64,000 bases of DNA from Bosea beijingensis (GTDB lineage: Bacteria; Pseudomonadota; Alphaproteobacteria; Rhizobiales; Beijerinckiaceae): contig NZ_CP132359.1 of the NCBI RefSeq assembly GCF_030758975.1, forward strand, positions 124,001-188,000, given 5' to 3'. Numbering within the stretch: position 1 is the first letter of the stretch; each line of letters begins with the position of its first letter. Below are positions 50,033 to 59,348 of this stretch, piece after piece. The position numbers and the translations under genes are program-made. The notes beneath the pieces are model-generated. The model saw nothing but the letters and a program-made list of their open reading frames with translations, had not been told where the DNA came from and ran no database searches.

Positions 50033-50625
50033 CACCAGACCTCCACTTCACCAGCCACCGGCTGCGTCTTGAGCCGGTTGAGATAGGCGATTTCCTGCTC
50101 GTGGCCGCTGTCGCGCGAAGTCGGCTGAACGTGCTGCACCCAGGCCCGCCCCGTCGAGGGCTGGTAATGGATGCGCCGCGAGCGCGTGCCGCCGACATCC
50201 CGCGAGACCACCGGGATGCCCTCGACCTTCAGGAACTCGTTGACGAAAGCGATATTGCCGTCGCCGATCGCCAGCATCGTCGCGCCCGAAAGCACGCGGG
50301 CGCCGCCGAAGACCTTCGCCTCGAAATTGCTCCGCTTGGCGCCGCGCTTCAACAGGTCGTTGATCAGCACCTCCATCGCCGTGTCGCCATAGCGTTCGCC
50401 GGCGCTGGCATCCGAGCCGCCATTGTTCTTCGGCAGCAGGAAATGGTTGAGGCCGCCGACACCGGCGACGGGATCGCGCATGCAGACCGAGACGCAGGAG
50501 CCAAGCACGGTCGCGACGATCTCGTCCTTGGCGGAGGTGATCTCGTGCTCGCCCGGCGCGACGGTGATGATCGTCGCCTGGAAGCGCGGGTCGAAATAGC
50601 GGCGGGAGGACCGGGAGACGCTCAT
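50032..50625 (-). CDS. cheD: Chemoreceptor glutamine deamidase CheD
   Basis: CheD deamidates receptor glutamines. The 197-residue protein has the catalytic Cys in VATVLGSCVSVCMRDP, His in GGLNHFLLP and the later FGGARVLSG block. The frame is open far upstream, but the ATG at 50625 overlaps the cheR stop as ATGA. It is coupled to cheB by TGATG. Confidence 0.96.
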   Translation of the reverse strand: MSVSRSSRRYFDPRFQATIITVAPGEHEITSAKDEIVATVLGSCVSVCMRDPVAGVGGLNHFLLPKNNGGSDASAGERYGDTAMEVLINDLLKRGAKRSNFEAKVFGGARVLSGATMLAIGDGNIAFVNEFLKVEGIPVVSRDVGGTRSRRIHYQPSTGRAWVQHVQPTSRDSGHEQEIAYLNRLKTQPVAGEVEVW

Positions 50626-51500
50626 GCAGTCCTCTCGTAGATGGTGCGGCCGATCAGGCGCAGGTTCGGATGCGGTTGCGGCAGCGATTCCGAATGCCCG
50701 AGATAGAGGAAGCCGCCGGGCGCCAGCAGCGCCACGAAACGGTCGAGGATCGAGGCCTTGGTCTGCGTGTCGAAATAGATGAAGACATTGCGGCAGAAGA
50801 TCACGTCGAACGGGCCGCTCATCGGCCATTTCTCGATCAGGTTCAGCCGCTTGAAGGCGATCATCCGGCGCAGCTCCTCGCTGATCCGGGCTTCGCCCCG
50901 CCCGGCCCCGCCTTCGAGCTTGAGCATCGGCTTCACGTCGGATGGCAGGCGCTCGAACAATTCAGCCGGATAGATGCCGGCCTCGGCGCGCGTCAGGATA
51001 TCGGTGTCGATGTCGGTCGCGAGTATCTTGAAGTCGAGGTCGCTGCGCGGCCCCACCACGTCGCGGCAGGAAGCGGCGATCGAATAGGGTTCCTCGCCCG
51101 AGGAACAGGCCGCCGACCAGATGCGGATGCGGCCGCGCCTGCCGGAGCGCTCCTGCAGCAGGCGCGGCATCACGTCCTTGCGCAGATGGTCGAAATGGTG
51201 GCGCTCGCGGAAGAAGGCGGTGTGGTTCGTCGTCACCGCATTGATCAGCTCGGGCAATTCGCCCGCCGCCTGCGGCGTCTTGAGGAAGGCGCAGTACTCC
51301 GCGACCGAGTTCATGCCGAGCGCCTTGACGCGCCGCGCCAGGCGGCCGCGCGTCATCGCTTCCTTATGCTCGCGGATGACGATGCCGGCCTGCTCATAGA
51401 CCAGCGTCGCGATGAACTTCATGTCGTCGCGCGTCAGCGTGACGTCCGCCATGACGGGCTGGGCGAGCGCGAAGGGATTGGGCGAGGCAGGTCTGTTCAT
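50622..51500 (-). CDS. cheR: Chemotaxis protein methyltransferase CheR
   Basis: CheR methylates receptor glutamates with SAM. 292 residues: an N-terminal helical domain and a SAM-binding domain with RIWSAACSSGEEPYSIA, ILATDIDTDILTRA and FDVIFCRNVFIYFD, all hallmark blocks. The N-terminal domain includes the typical TTNHTAFFRER loop. It starts 3 nt after the receptor gene, so receptor and adaptation enzymes are made together. Confidence 0.97.
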   Translation of the reverse strand: MNRPASPNPFALAQPVMADVTLTRDDMKFIATLVYEQAGIVIREHKEAMTRGRLARRVKALGMNSVAEYCAFLKTPQAAGELPELINAVTTNHTAFFRERHHFDHLRKDVMPRLLQERSGRRGRIRIWSAACSSGEEPYSIAASCRDVVGPRSDLDFKILATDIDTDILTRAEAGIYPAELFERLPSDVKPMLKLEGGAGRGEARISEELRRMIAFKRLNLIEKWPMSGPFDVIFCRNVFIYFDTQTKASILDRFVALLAPGGFLYLGHSESLPQPHPNLRLIGRTIYERTA

Positions 51501-51503
51501 CTC

Positions 51504-53318
51504 TCAAATCCCCATGCGACCGCCGGCAGCGACGCGGCGGTGCTGTGGCGGCGGCATCATCCGTGACGGCTGCGCGACGGTCGGCGCCGAGCTGCGAAGC
51601 GGCGGCAGGGCACCTCCGGCCACGGTCTGGCCGCCGCTGAACGCCTCGACATAGGCGCGCAGCGCCGCCGCCTGCTCGGCGAGCTCGGCTGCCGCTTCGG
51701 CGCTCCGGCCGGCCAGGTCGGCGTTCTGCCTGACACCCTTGTCCATCTTCGTCACGCTGCGACCCATCTCGCCGGCGCCTTGCGCCTGCTCGGCCGTCGC
51801 GCTGGAAATCTCGGACACGGTGGCCGAGACCTTGCCCGCCGCCGCGACGATGCGCTGCAGCGCCGCGCCGGTCTCGCGGACGAAGCCGACCCCCTCCGCG
51901 ACCTGCCCGTTCGACGAGACGATCAGCCCCTTGATATCCTTGGCGGCCTGCGCCGAGCGCTGCGCCAGCGAGCGCACTTCGGACGCCACCACCGCAAAGC
52001 CCTTGCCGGCATCGCCGGCACGCGCCGCCTCGACGGCGGCATTCAGCGCCAGCAGATTGGTCTGGAAGGCGATCTCGTCGATCACTCCGACGATCTCGGC
52101 GATCTTCACCGACGAGCTTTCGATGCGCCCGATCGCATCGACGGCGCGGGCGACGACGCCCTGCCCCTGCTGCGCGACGCTCATCGTCTCGCCGGCGAGT
52201 TCGCCGGCCTCGCGCGTGCGGATGCTGCTGCGTCCGACCGACGCGGTAACCTGTTCGGCGGCAGCAGAAGCCTCACCGAGATCGGCCGATGCCCGCCCGG
52301 TGCCGGCCGCGAGCTCCGTGGTCGCGGCATCGACTTCGGCCGCTGCCTGCGAAACCCGGCCGGCGCTGTCGCGGATCGTCGCAAGCGTCGCACCGACATG
52401 CCCGAAGGCCTCGTTGAGGCTGTCCTGAAGGAAGCCCAGGCTGCCCTGACCGGTCACCGGGATGGACCGATTGAAATCGCCCTCGCTCACCCCCGCGACG
52501 GCATGAGCCATCTGGTCGAATGTACCTTCCAGCGCGGCATTGATCCGGTTCAGGCCCTTGACCGCGTGGCCGAGCGGCAGCGGCTGCCCTTCCGACGACA
52601 GACGGCGAGAAAAATCGCCGGCCTCGGCCGCCTCGACCAGCGCCACAATCTCGGCGGCGAGCTTGAGATCGCCGGTCATCTCGCGCCATTCCACGGCAGT
52701 GCCGAAGCTGCGGCCGTCGGAACGCATCATGGTCGTCAGGGTCAGGCAGATCGTGCGGCGGCCGAGCGTCAGGCGCACCGGCTGGCCGTTATGCGGCTGG
52801 TGTTCGCCCTGCACGCGCTCCATGACGCGGCCCAGCATGTCCTTGGCCGAGCAGCCCGGAAAGGCCGCGCGAAAATCCTCCTGCGCCTCTCCGAAGAAGC
52901 GCAGCAGCGCCTTGCTGGCATAGACGACGCGGCCGGCGGGGTCGCAGAGCATGACGCTGGCGCGGCCATGGTCGAGCGCGGCACGCAACCTTTCGGCTTC
53001 CTGGCCCTGCTCATGGATGATCGCGAGCGCGCGCGACAGCTCCGCGCCCTCACCTGATCCGGAGGTCTCGGGAAGCGCGACCTCACCGCCCTCAGCCAGG
53101 CGGGCGACCGCGGCGGCGCTGCGCGCCAGCGGGCGGGTCGTGCCCCAGGCCGCCAGGCCGCCGAACAGCGCAACGGCCGTCACCGCGGCAGCTCCAAGGG
53201 CGGGAGCGCCGGCAACGGCCGCGTAGGATGCCAGGCTGCCGGCGAGCGCCGCCGAGCCGGCGGCTAGCAGCGGCTGGCTGACCGAGAGACGTGAGAAGGG
53301 GCCGAGCGCGCTGCCCAT
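51504..53318 (-). CDS. Methyl-accepting chemotaxis protein with PAS domain
   Basis: A 604-residue chemoreceptor. Two closely spaced membrane helices (about 15-60) leave no room for a periplasmic sensor. Then follow a PAS-like domain (about 105-215, [20 protein letters not shown]), HAMP-like repeats (about 225-305) and the signalling hairpin (about 330-560) with the tip [20 protein letters not shown]. Signals are probably sensed inside the cell or in the membrane. No C-terminal CheR-binding pentapeptide is seen. Confidence 0.92.
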   Translation of the reverse strand: MGSALGPFSRLSVSQPLLAAGSAALAGSLASYAAVAGAPALGAAAVTAVALFGGLAAWGTTRPLARSAAAVARLAEGGEVALPETSGSGEGAELSRALAIIHEQGQEAERLRAALDHGRASVMLCDPAGRVVYASKALLRFFGEAQEDFRAAFPGCSAKDMLGRVMERVQGEHQPHNGQPVRLTLGRRTICLTLTTMMRSDGRSFGTAVEWREMTGDLKLAAEIVALVEAAEAGDFSRRLSSEGQPLPLGHAVKGLNRINAALEGTFDQMAHAVAGVSEGDFNRSIPVTGQGSLGFLQDSLNEAFGHVGATLATIRDSAGRVSQAAAEVDAATTELAAGTGRASADLGEASAAAEQVTASVGRSSIRTREAGELAGETMSVAQQGQGVVARAVDAIGRIESSSVKIAEIVGVIDEIAFQTNLLALNAAVEAARAGDAGKGFAVVASEVRSLAQRSAQAAKDIKGLIVSSNGQVAEGVGFVRETGAALQRIVAAAGKVSATVSEISSATAEQAQGAGEMGRSVTKMDKGVRQNADLAGRSAEAAAELAEQAAALRAYVEAFSGGQTVAGGALPPLRSSAPTVAQPSRMMPPPQHRRVAAGGRMGI

Positions 53319-53383
53319 ATGGTTCGATCGTTTCTTGTTCTCGCCCGCTTCCTGAACGCTACGCTCGGGCTGGTCTCAGAAGG

Positions 53384-53896
53384 TCAGGCGGCCCGGCTGG
53401 TCTTGAGCTGGGTCTCGGCGCCGCCGTCGCGGATCACCGCTGCGAGATCGAGCAGCGCCACGATATCGGTATCGAGCAGGACGAGGCCTTCGATCAGGCC
53501 GTGCTCGTCGCGCTCCAGGTCGGGAGCAGGACGAACCGCGGAAACCGGCACGTCGACGATATCGGAGACCGAGTCGACCAGCAGGCCGGCCGTCTTGTCC
53601 TCGACATCGACGACGACGATGACATGGGTCGCGGTGGCTTCGGTCGCGCCGAGCCCGATCGCGGTGCGCAGGTCGTAGACCGCGAGGATGACACCGCGCA
53701 GGTTCAGCACGCCCCGCACATGCGGGGCCGCATGCGGCAGCGGCGTCGTCGCCTGCCAGCCCTTGATCTCGCGGACCATGCCGACATCGATGCCGAAGGT
53801 GCGGTCGCCGACCTTGAAGGTCACGATCCGGCGCGCGGCCGATTCAGGCTGCGCCGACGAGAAGTGCTTTTCGCCGAGTTGAAGGCTCATGGTCAT
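53384..53896 (-). CDS. cheW: Chemotaxis coupling protein CheW
   Basis: CheW links receptors to CheA. The 170-residue protein has the CheW fold with IVTFKVGDRTFGIDVGMVRE, PHVRGVLNLRGVILAVYDLR and GLLVDSVSDIVDV. It overlaps cheA by 4 nt (ATGA). A 65-nt gap separates it from the receptor gene. Confidence 0.96.
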   Translation of the reverse strand: MTMSLQLGEKHFSSAQPESAARRIVTFKVGDRTFGIDVGMVREIKGWQATTPLPHAAPHVRGVLNLRGVILAVYDLRTAIGLGATEATATHVIVVVDVEDKTAGLLVDSVSDIVDVPVSAVRPAPDLERDEHGLIEGLVLLDTDIVALLDLAAVIRDGGAETQLKTSRAA

Positions 53897-56211
53897 CCAG
53901 CCATCTTGAGGTCAGATTGGGTGTTCCGGCTGCCGGAGGCGGCAAGCCGCAGCATCGAGTCGATATCCAGGATCAGGGCGACGAGGCCGTCGCCGAGGAT
54001 CGTCGCCGCCGAGGCGCCGTTGACCGCGCCGTAATTGGCCTCGAGGCTCTTCACGACGACCTGCTGCTGGCCGACGATCTCGTCCACGGCGATGCCGACA
54101 TTGTTGCCGCGCTCGTTCTCGGCGATGATCACGATGTTCTCGTTGGTCTTGCCCATCGAGCCCATCACGTCGCCGAGGCGGTAGAGCGGAGTGACCTCGC
54201 CGCGCCAGCGCAGGACTTCCTGGCCGAAGGGCAGGCGCTCGATGGGAGTCGAGGCGAGATGTTGCGTCTCGATCACCGAGGCGATCGGGATGACGTAGCG
54301 GTCGTCGCCGCAGCGGATCACCATGCCTTCGAGCACGGCGAGCGTCAGCGGCAAGGCGAGCGTGAACTTGCAGCCCCGGCCCGGCTCGGAATCGACCGAG
54401 ATGCGCCCGCCGAGCGATTCCACGTTGCGGCGCACGACATCCATGCCGACGCCGCGGCCGGAGACGTCGCTGACGACCTCGGCGGTCGACAGGCCGGCGG
54501 CGAAGATGAGCTGATCGATCTCCTCCGGCTGCAGGCGCTCGTCGGCGCCGACGAGGCCTCGCGAGCGAGCCTTGGCCAGAAGCCGGTCGCGGCCGATGCC
54601 ACGCCCGTCATCGGTGACGGAGATCACGATGCGGCCGGCACGATGCTCGGCGACCAGCTTGATCGTGCCTTCGCGCGGCTTGCCGGCCTCGACGCGCTCG
54701 TCCGGCGTCTCGAGCCCGTGATCCATCGAGTTGCGGATCATGTGGGTCAGCGGATCCGCGAGTTCCTCGATGATCGTCTTGTCGACCTCGGTGTTCTCGC
54801 CTTCGAGCACCAGGCGCACTTCCTTGCCCAGCGTCTGGGCGAGTTCGCGCACCAGGCGCGGCATGCGCTGGAACACGGCTTTCACCGGCTGGGCGCGGAC
54901 CGCCATGACGTGGTCCTGCAATTCGCGCGTCTGGCGCGAGAGCGTCAGCATGCCCTCGGCGGTCTTGGCGTGGACGTCGTAAGGCAGCGAGCGCACGCAT
55001 TCGACCAGCATCGACTGGGTAATGACGATCTCGCCGACGAGGTTCATCAGCTTGTCGATACGGTCGAGGTCAACGCGGACGCTGACCGCCTGGCGCTGGC
55101 GCGCCGAAGTGTCGGGGGCGGCCGGGGCGCGCGGCGCGGCGCGAACAACGGCAGGCTCGACGGCGACAGCCGAGGCGACGGCGGCAATCGGGGCCGGAGC
55201 AGGCTGGATATCGGGCTCGCTCGCCACGTTCGGCGCCGCGCCGAGCTTGGCGAGGATCGCGGAGAGGTCGGCAGCGACGGCGCTGGAGACTTCCGGCTCG
55301 GAAGTCGGTTCTTCGGCGGCCTGCGGAGCGTCGATCACGGCTTCCGGCTCGGGGAAGCTGATCTCGAATTCCTCGTTTGCGAGGCTGAAATCGAAGCGGC
55401 CGTGCAGGTCCTCGACCGAGAGTTCGGTCCGCAGGTCCACGTCGAAGCGCATCCAGCAATCGCTGACGTCGAGGCTTTCGAGCGGCGGCACCTGGCTCAG
55501 GTCGCAGCGGATCGAGACGATATCGTCGGCCGGCAGCGAGCCGAGCACAACGCGCGGCTCGATCACCCGGCGGAAGAGGTCCTGCTCCGGCGTGATACGC
55601 AGATGGACGTCGCGGCCGGGCTTGTTCGAAGCGGGCGCAGGCGCAGCGACCGGCTCGTCGTCCCAGCCGTCATCGGCAGCGACGGCCGGAGCCGCCGTCT
55701 TCGCCTCGACCATGGCGAGCAGATTGCCGAGTGCGGCGATCCCGATCGGTGCGTCGTTGTCGGCGATGGGAGCGGCCGGCGCCGGAGCTGGCGCAGCGGG
55801 AGCCGGCGGGGGCGCGGCAACCGAGGCCTGCGGCTCCTTGCCGACCTGTTCGAGCGCGGCCAGCAGGTCCGGGCGCTCGGTCGCGGGCTCATCGTTTCGA
55901 GCCGCGGAAACCAGATCGGCGACGGCGTCGGCGCAGCGCAGGAACAGCGTGAACGGCGCGTCCTCGATGGCGACGCGGCCGGACCTCAGATGATCGAGCG
56001 AAGCCTCGAAGACATGCGCGAAGCCGACCAGCTCCGTGCAGCCGAAGGCACCCGCGCCACCCTTGATCGAGTGAATGGCGCGGAAAGCGGCATTGACGTC
56101 CTCGGAATCGGTGGAACCCTCGTCGAGGGCCTGGAGCTTCTGCTCCAGCGCGCCGAGGAGTTCTTCGCATTCCTGGAAGAAGGTCTGCTTGAGTTCTGCC
56201 AACGGATCCAT
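53893..56211 (-). CDS. cheA: Chemotaxis histidine kinase CheA
   Basis: A 772-residue cytoplasmic kinase. P1 Hpt domain with the phosphorylated H47 in AIHSIKGGAGAFG; an Ala/Pro-rich linker (about 130-200); a P2-like region (about 215-310); a second linker; P3 dimerisation (about 390-455); P4 ATPase with N box (HMIRNSMDHGLETPDER), VTDDGRGIG and GRGVGMDVV; and a C-terminal CheW-like P5. All catalytic boxes are intact. It starts 10 nt after cheY. Confidence 0.98.
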   Translation of the reverse strand: MDPLAELKQTFFQECEELLGALEQKLQALDEGSTDSEDVNAAFRAIHSIKGGAGAFGCTELVGFAHVFEASLDHLRSGRVAIEDAPFTLFLRCADAVADLVSAARNDEPATERPDLLAALEQVGKEPQASVAAPPPAPAAPAPAPAAPIADNDAPIGIAALGNLLAMVEAKTAAPAVAADDGWDDEPVAAPAPASNKPGRDVHLRITPEQDLFRRVIEPRVVLGSLPADDIVSIRCDLSQVPPLESLDVSDCWMRFDVDLRTELSVEDLHGRFDFSLANEEFEISFPEPEAVIDAPQAAEEPTSEPEVSSAVAADLSAILAKLGAAPNVASEPDIQPAPAPIAAVASAVAVEPAVVRAAPRAPAAPDTSARQRQAVSVRVDLDRIDKLMNLVGEIVITQSMLVECVRSLPYDVHAKTAEGMLTLSRQTRELQDHVMAVRAQPVKAVFQRMPRLVRELAQTLGKEVRLVLEGENTEVDKTIIEELADPLTHMIRNSMDHGLETPDERVEAGKPREGTIKLVAEHRAGRIVISVTDDGRGIGRDRLLAKARSRGLVGADERLQPEEIDQLIFAAGLSTAEVVSDVSGRGVGMDVVRRNVESLGGRISVDSEPGRGCKFTLALPLTLAVLEGMVIRCGDDRYVIPIASVIETQHLASTPIERLPFGQEVLRWRGEVTPLYRLGDVMGSMGKTNENIVIIAENERGNNVGIAVDEIVGQQQVVVKSLEANYGAVNGASAATILGDGLVALILDIDSMLRLAASGSRNTQSDLKMAG

Positions 56212-56221
56212 CGGCCGACCT

Positions 56222-56581
56222 TCAGTTCTGGTAGCGCGCGACGAGGCCGAGCAGCGTATTGGGTTCGAAGGGCTTGACCATCCAGGCGCTGGCGCCGGCG
56301 CGGCGGCCTTCCGCCTTGATCTCTGCGCCGTTCTCCGTGGTCAGCACGATGATCGGCGTGTTCTGCCCGGCAGGGCGCGAACGGCAGGCGCGCGTGAATT
56401 CGATGCCGTCCATGATCGGCATGTTGAGATCGGTGATCACCAGATCGGGGCGGAACTGGTCGAACTTGTTGAGGCCGTCCTCGCCATTCTCGGCCTCCGC
56501 CACTTCATGGCCGGCATTGCGGAGCGTCAGGCTGAGCAGGCTGAGCAGTGTCTTGGTATCGTCGATCGCCAGGATTTTCAT
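56222..56581 (-). CDS. cheY: Chemotaxis response regulator CheY
   Basis: A 119-residue receiver with ILAIDDTKTLL, phosphoacceptor D51 in VITDLNMPIMDG, switch Thr in IVLTTEN and Lys in MVKPFE. It is placed directly ahead of cheA, the usual position of the CheY that binds the motor in such operons, though the second copy at 48523 could also serve. Confidence 0.95.
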   Translation of the reverse strand: MKILAIDDTKTLLSLLSLTLRNAGHEVAEAENGEDGLNKFDQFRPDLVITDLNMPIMDGIEFTRACRSRPAGQNTPIIVLTTENGAEIKAEGRRAGASAWMVKPFEPNTLLGLVARYQN

Positions 56582-56587
56582 ACCTGA

Positions 56588-56869
56588 TCACTCCAGAACG
56601 AGAGCGCTGTGAGCGGCATCGAAGCCGATCGCCCGCAAGGATTCGCGGCATTCCTCGGAAGCCGCCTTGAGCGTGACCGAAAGCCCCCGCGCGGCGGCGC
56701 TGGAGGCTGCGGAATGGAGAAGCTGGATCCAGAGGCTGGGCAGCGGGCCGGCCTCGGCGCACTCGACGGCAATGCTTTCCCGCTGTTCCAGCGCCACCAG
56801 CAACTGGTTGCGGAACGTCGCGGCCTCGGTCCGGCCGAGGAAAGGGGGAAGCGAGACGGTGATGACCAT
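56588..56869 (-). CDS. STAS-domain protein of the chemotaxis cluster
   Basis: A 93-residue protein from ATG 56869. It resembles the small STAS-like proteins that begin many alphaproteobacterial che operons: LPPFLGRTEAATFRNQLLVA, a central ESIAVECAEAGPLPSLWIQL strand, and AARGLSVTLKAASEECRESL. The conserved phosphorylatable Ser of anti-sigma antagonists is not obvious. Its role is unknown. An in-frame ATG at 56947 would extend it upstream, with a Cys/Arg-rich stretch that looks non-coding. Confidence 0.75.
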   Translation of the reverse strand: MVITVSLPPFLGRTEAATFRNQLLVALEQRESIAVECAEAGPLPSLWIQLLHSAASSAAARGLSVTLKAASEECRESLRAIGFDAAHSALVLE

Positions 56870-57104
56870 GAAGGGCGACCCAGGATTGCGCCTGGAGCAT
56901 CGCGTCAAACTGGTAAAAACTTCGCTAAATATGTTGAGGCGGATCAATACTCTTGGCGTTTTCGGGGCAGATGCGACCTACCTGGGGTTGTCGCAGGCCT
57001 CGGCGGCGATGTGACGAGCTCGAGCTTGCGCGCAAGGACGCCACGCCGCCGGCTGGAGCCGAACAATGCCGCCGCATTCCGTTCGGGGAGCCTCTGAGCA
57101 ACAA

Positions 57105-57572
57105 TCAGAAGATGGCGTTGCTGATCGCGCGCGGCACCAGCGTGATCTTGCCCTCGGCCTCCCTGTATTTGCGGGGTACGTTGATGACGCCCGACAGGTG
57201 AAGCCAGAGATTGTTGGGCGAGATCGGCTTGGTGACGATCTCATGCGCGCCGAGCTTCGCCGCCTGCACGACCGAGCGCCGGTCGGGCCGCTCCATCATG
57301 ATCAGTACGGGTGCCTTGGCGAAGGGCGAGGTCCTGAAGGAGCGGATCGCCGCCAGGCACTTGACGCTGTTCCCCTCCGGCATGTCCCAGTCGAGGATGA
57401 CGATGTTCGGCTGCTTCTGGATGAAGGTCGAGGCGGCCGAGGAAAGGTCGGACGCCTCGAAGATGCGATTGAGCTGCGCCTGGTACAGCATGGTGCGCAC
57501 GATCCGGCGGTAATGCGGGCTCGGATCGATGAGCAGCACCGAGAGGTTCGGGAAGGAAGGCGCTATATGCAT
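57105..57572 (-). CDS. Atypical response regulator receiver
   Basis: A 155-residue receiver protein. The phosphoacceptor D61 is present in VILDWDMPEGNS and Lys in EIVTKPISP, but the acidic pocket is reduced (LLIDPSPHYRR, one Asp) and the switch Thr/Ser is replaced (VLIMMERP). Phosphorylation may be weak or absent. A C-terminal extension of about 25 residues follows the domain. It lies between the soluble receptor gene and the STAS-cheY-cheA run. Confidence 0.85.
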   Translation of the reverse strand: MHIAPSFPNLSVLLIDPSPHYRRIVRTMLYQAQLNRIFEASDLSSAASTFIQKQPNIVILDWDMPEGNSVKCLAAIRSFRTSPFAKAPVLIMMERPDRRSVVQAAKLGAHEIVTKPISPNNLWLHLSGVINVPRKYREAEGKITLVPRAISNAIF

Positions 57573-57627
57573 GGCGCGGACTCGGGAACTCGTTCACTCA
57601 ACTCGACAAATCGCACGCGACTGGTTG

Positions 57628-59100
57628 CTAAACCTTGAGCCCGAAGCGGAAGGCACCCCAGTGCCGCCCCTTCACCATGATCGGCGCCGACAGGTCCTCC
57701 ATGACGAGGAACTGCCCGCCGCCCATGTCGCGCCGATAGCTCTGCAGCAGGAACGGCTTGCGGTTCCGGGCCGCGGCGAGCCCCGTCCGGTCGTCGAAGA
57801 TGCGCCGGTTCCGGCAATTGGCGTTGTTCCAGACCGGGTCGCGGCCCTGGGCTTGCGCGTATTTGCGGTTATGCGTCGGCAGGAAGCCGTTGCGGTCCAC
57901 CGCCGCGCAGAACACGATCCGCCCGTTCGAGGTCAAAAGCTCTTCCTGCAGCGGCGGCAGCAACCGGTCGGTCAGGGCGACGAAGCGCGTCATATGCTGC
58001 ACCGGGTCCGAGCCGGGGATCGGCCGGTAGGCCTCGTCGAACAGGTCCGGGAGCGTGAGCTCGCCGCGCGCCAGCGCCGCCTCGAACATCTGTCCGATCG
58101 TGCCAGCCGTCTCCATCACGGTCGCGATCAGCTCCGACTGGGCGGTCCGCACGCCCGAGGCCGCGATCGAGCCCAGAATGCCTTCGCTGATCGCCACCAG
58201 CGCCTCGGTACGCTGCCCGGCCTGTTGGAGGTTGTCGGTGGAGGCATCGACCCCGCTGACCAAGCCCGCGAGGTCCTGTCCCGCCTTGGCACAGGCCTCG
58301 GCATTCTCCCGCGTCGGCCGCGACACCGCCTCGATCTCGCCGATCAGTTCGACCACCGAGCGGCCGAAGCTGTCGAACTCGCCGATCTGCTGCGAAATCG
58401 TCTGGCTGCCCGCCTGCGCGCGCTGCGCGGTCTGGGCGTTTTCCTGGCTGCGGCGGGCGACGGCATCGACCGCCTTCACGAGGAGGTCGAGCTGGGCCGC
58501 GCTCGCCGCCGTCGCCTCGCGGGTCTGCTCCGCCAGCGCCTTCACGGCCGCCGCGATGACGGCAAAGCCCTTGCCGGCCTCGCCGCTGCGCGCCGCCTCG
58601 ACGCCGGCATTGATCGACAGGAGCTGGATCTCGCGCGTGATCGACTGGATCGCGTCGCTCGACGCCCGCGCCTTGTGCGCATCGCCGACGGCCTGCGCCA
58701 GAACCTGCGACATCGATTGCGCTTCCTGGGACAGGGTCTCGATATCCGCCTGCGCCGCATTGAGCCCGAGCCGGACGGATTTCGTCACGCGCTCGAGGCC
58801 GTTGCGGACGCCGGAAGCGGCGGCCTGCGCGCCCTCGGCCGCCTGCCGGATCGCGTTGTTGGCCTGCGAGACCTGCTCGACCGCGCCGACCACGCGGCGC
58901 AGGCCCGCCGTCTGCTTGTCGAATTGCTGCGTGACGTCGCCGACGCGCCCGGCGATATCGGTGATCTCGGCGCTGAGCTTGCCGAAACGGTCTGCGATCT
59001 CGCGCACCGCGCGCTCGGCGCCTGCCCCTGCAGGCTCGTCGCCATTGGCCGGTATGGCCGCGCCAACGGGCAGATCGAGCTTGCGAGCCAGTGCATGCAT
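57628..59100 (-). CDS. Soluble methyl-accepting chemotaxis protein with C-terminal sensor domain
   Basis: A 490-residue protein without membrane helices. Residues ~25-340 form the receptor coiled coil, with the signalling tip near 165-205 (IQLLSINAGVEAARSGEAGK). Residues ~360-490 hold a Cache/PAS-like domain (HNRKYAQAQGRDPVWNNANC, then RRDMGGGQFLVMEDLSAPI and HWGAFRFGL). The order, signalling first and sensor last, is the reverse of ordinary receptors. The ATG at 59100 is preferred over the upstream in-frame start at 59238. Confidence 0.88.
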   Translation of the reverse strand: MHALARKLDLPVGAAIPANGDEPAGAGAERAVREIADRFGKLSAEITDIAGRVGDVTQQFDKQTAGLRRVVGAVEQVSQANNAIRQAAEGAQAAASGVRNGLERVTKSVRLGLNAAQADIETLSQEAQSMSQVLAQAVGDAHKARASSDAIQSITREIQLLSINAGVEAARSGEAGKGFAVIAAAVKALAEQTREATAASAAQLDLLVKAVDAVARRSQENAQTAQRAQAGSQTISQQIGEFDSFGRSVVELIGEIEAVSRPTRENAEACAKAGQDLAGLVSGVDASTDNLQQAGQRTEALVAISEGILGSIAASGVRTAQSELIATVMETAGTIGQMFEAALARGELTLPDLFDEAYRPIPGSDPVQHMTRFVALTDRLLPPLQEELLTSNGRIVFCAAVDRNGFLPTHNRKYAQAQGRDPVWNNANCRNRRIFDDRTGLAAARNRKPFLLQSYRRDMGGGQFLVMEDLSAPIMVKGRHWGAFRFGLKV

Positions 59101-59348
59101 GGCGGGACGCCCCTTCAACCCGGGAGGATTTCTCTCGGAAATGTAGAGAAACGCGGTAAATCGCCGGTTAAGAGCCCGATCGGGCGGTTTACCACTTTCG
59201 ATATGCAAGCCGGAATTGTGATATTGCCGCAGGGTCAACTGCTGCGCACGCCCGTGCTATAGCTGGGAGCGATCGACGGCGGACCCGCAACGGGCAACGC
59301 GCGTTGAGCAGAAAGCCAACACGCCCGAACGCTTTCCGGAGGATTCCC

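Noticed and set aside
53917..56277. A 786-codon open frame on the plus strand
   Set aside because: Antisense to cheA; composition is an artefact of codon bias.
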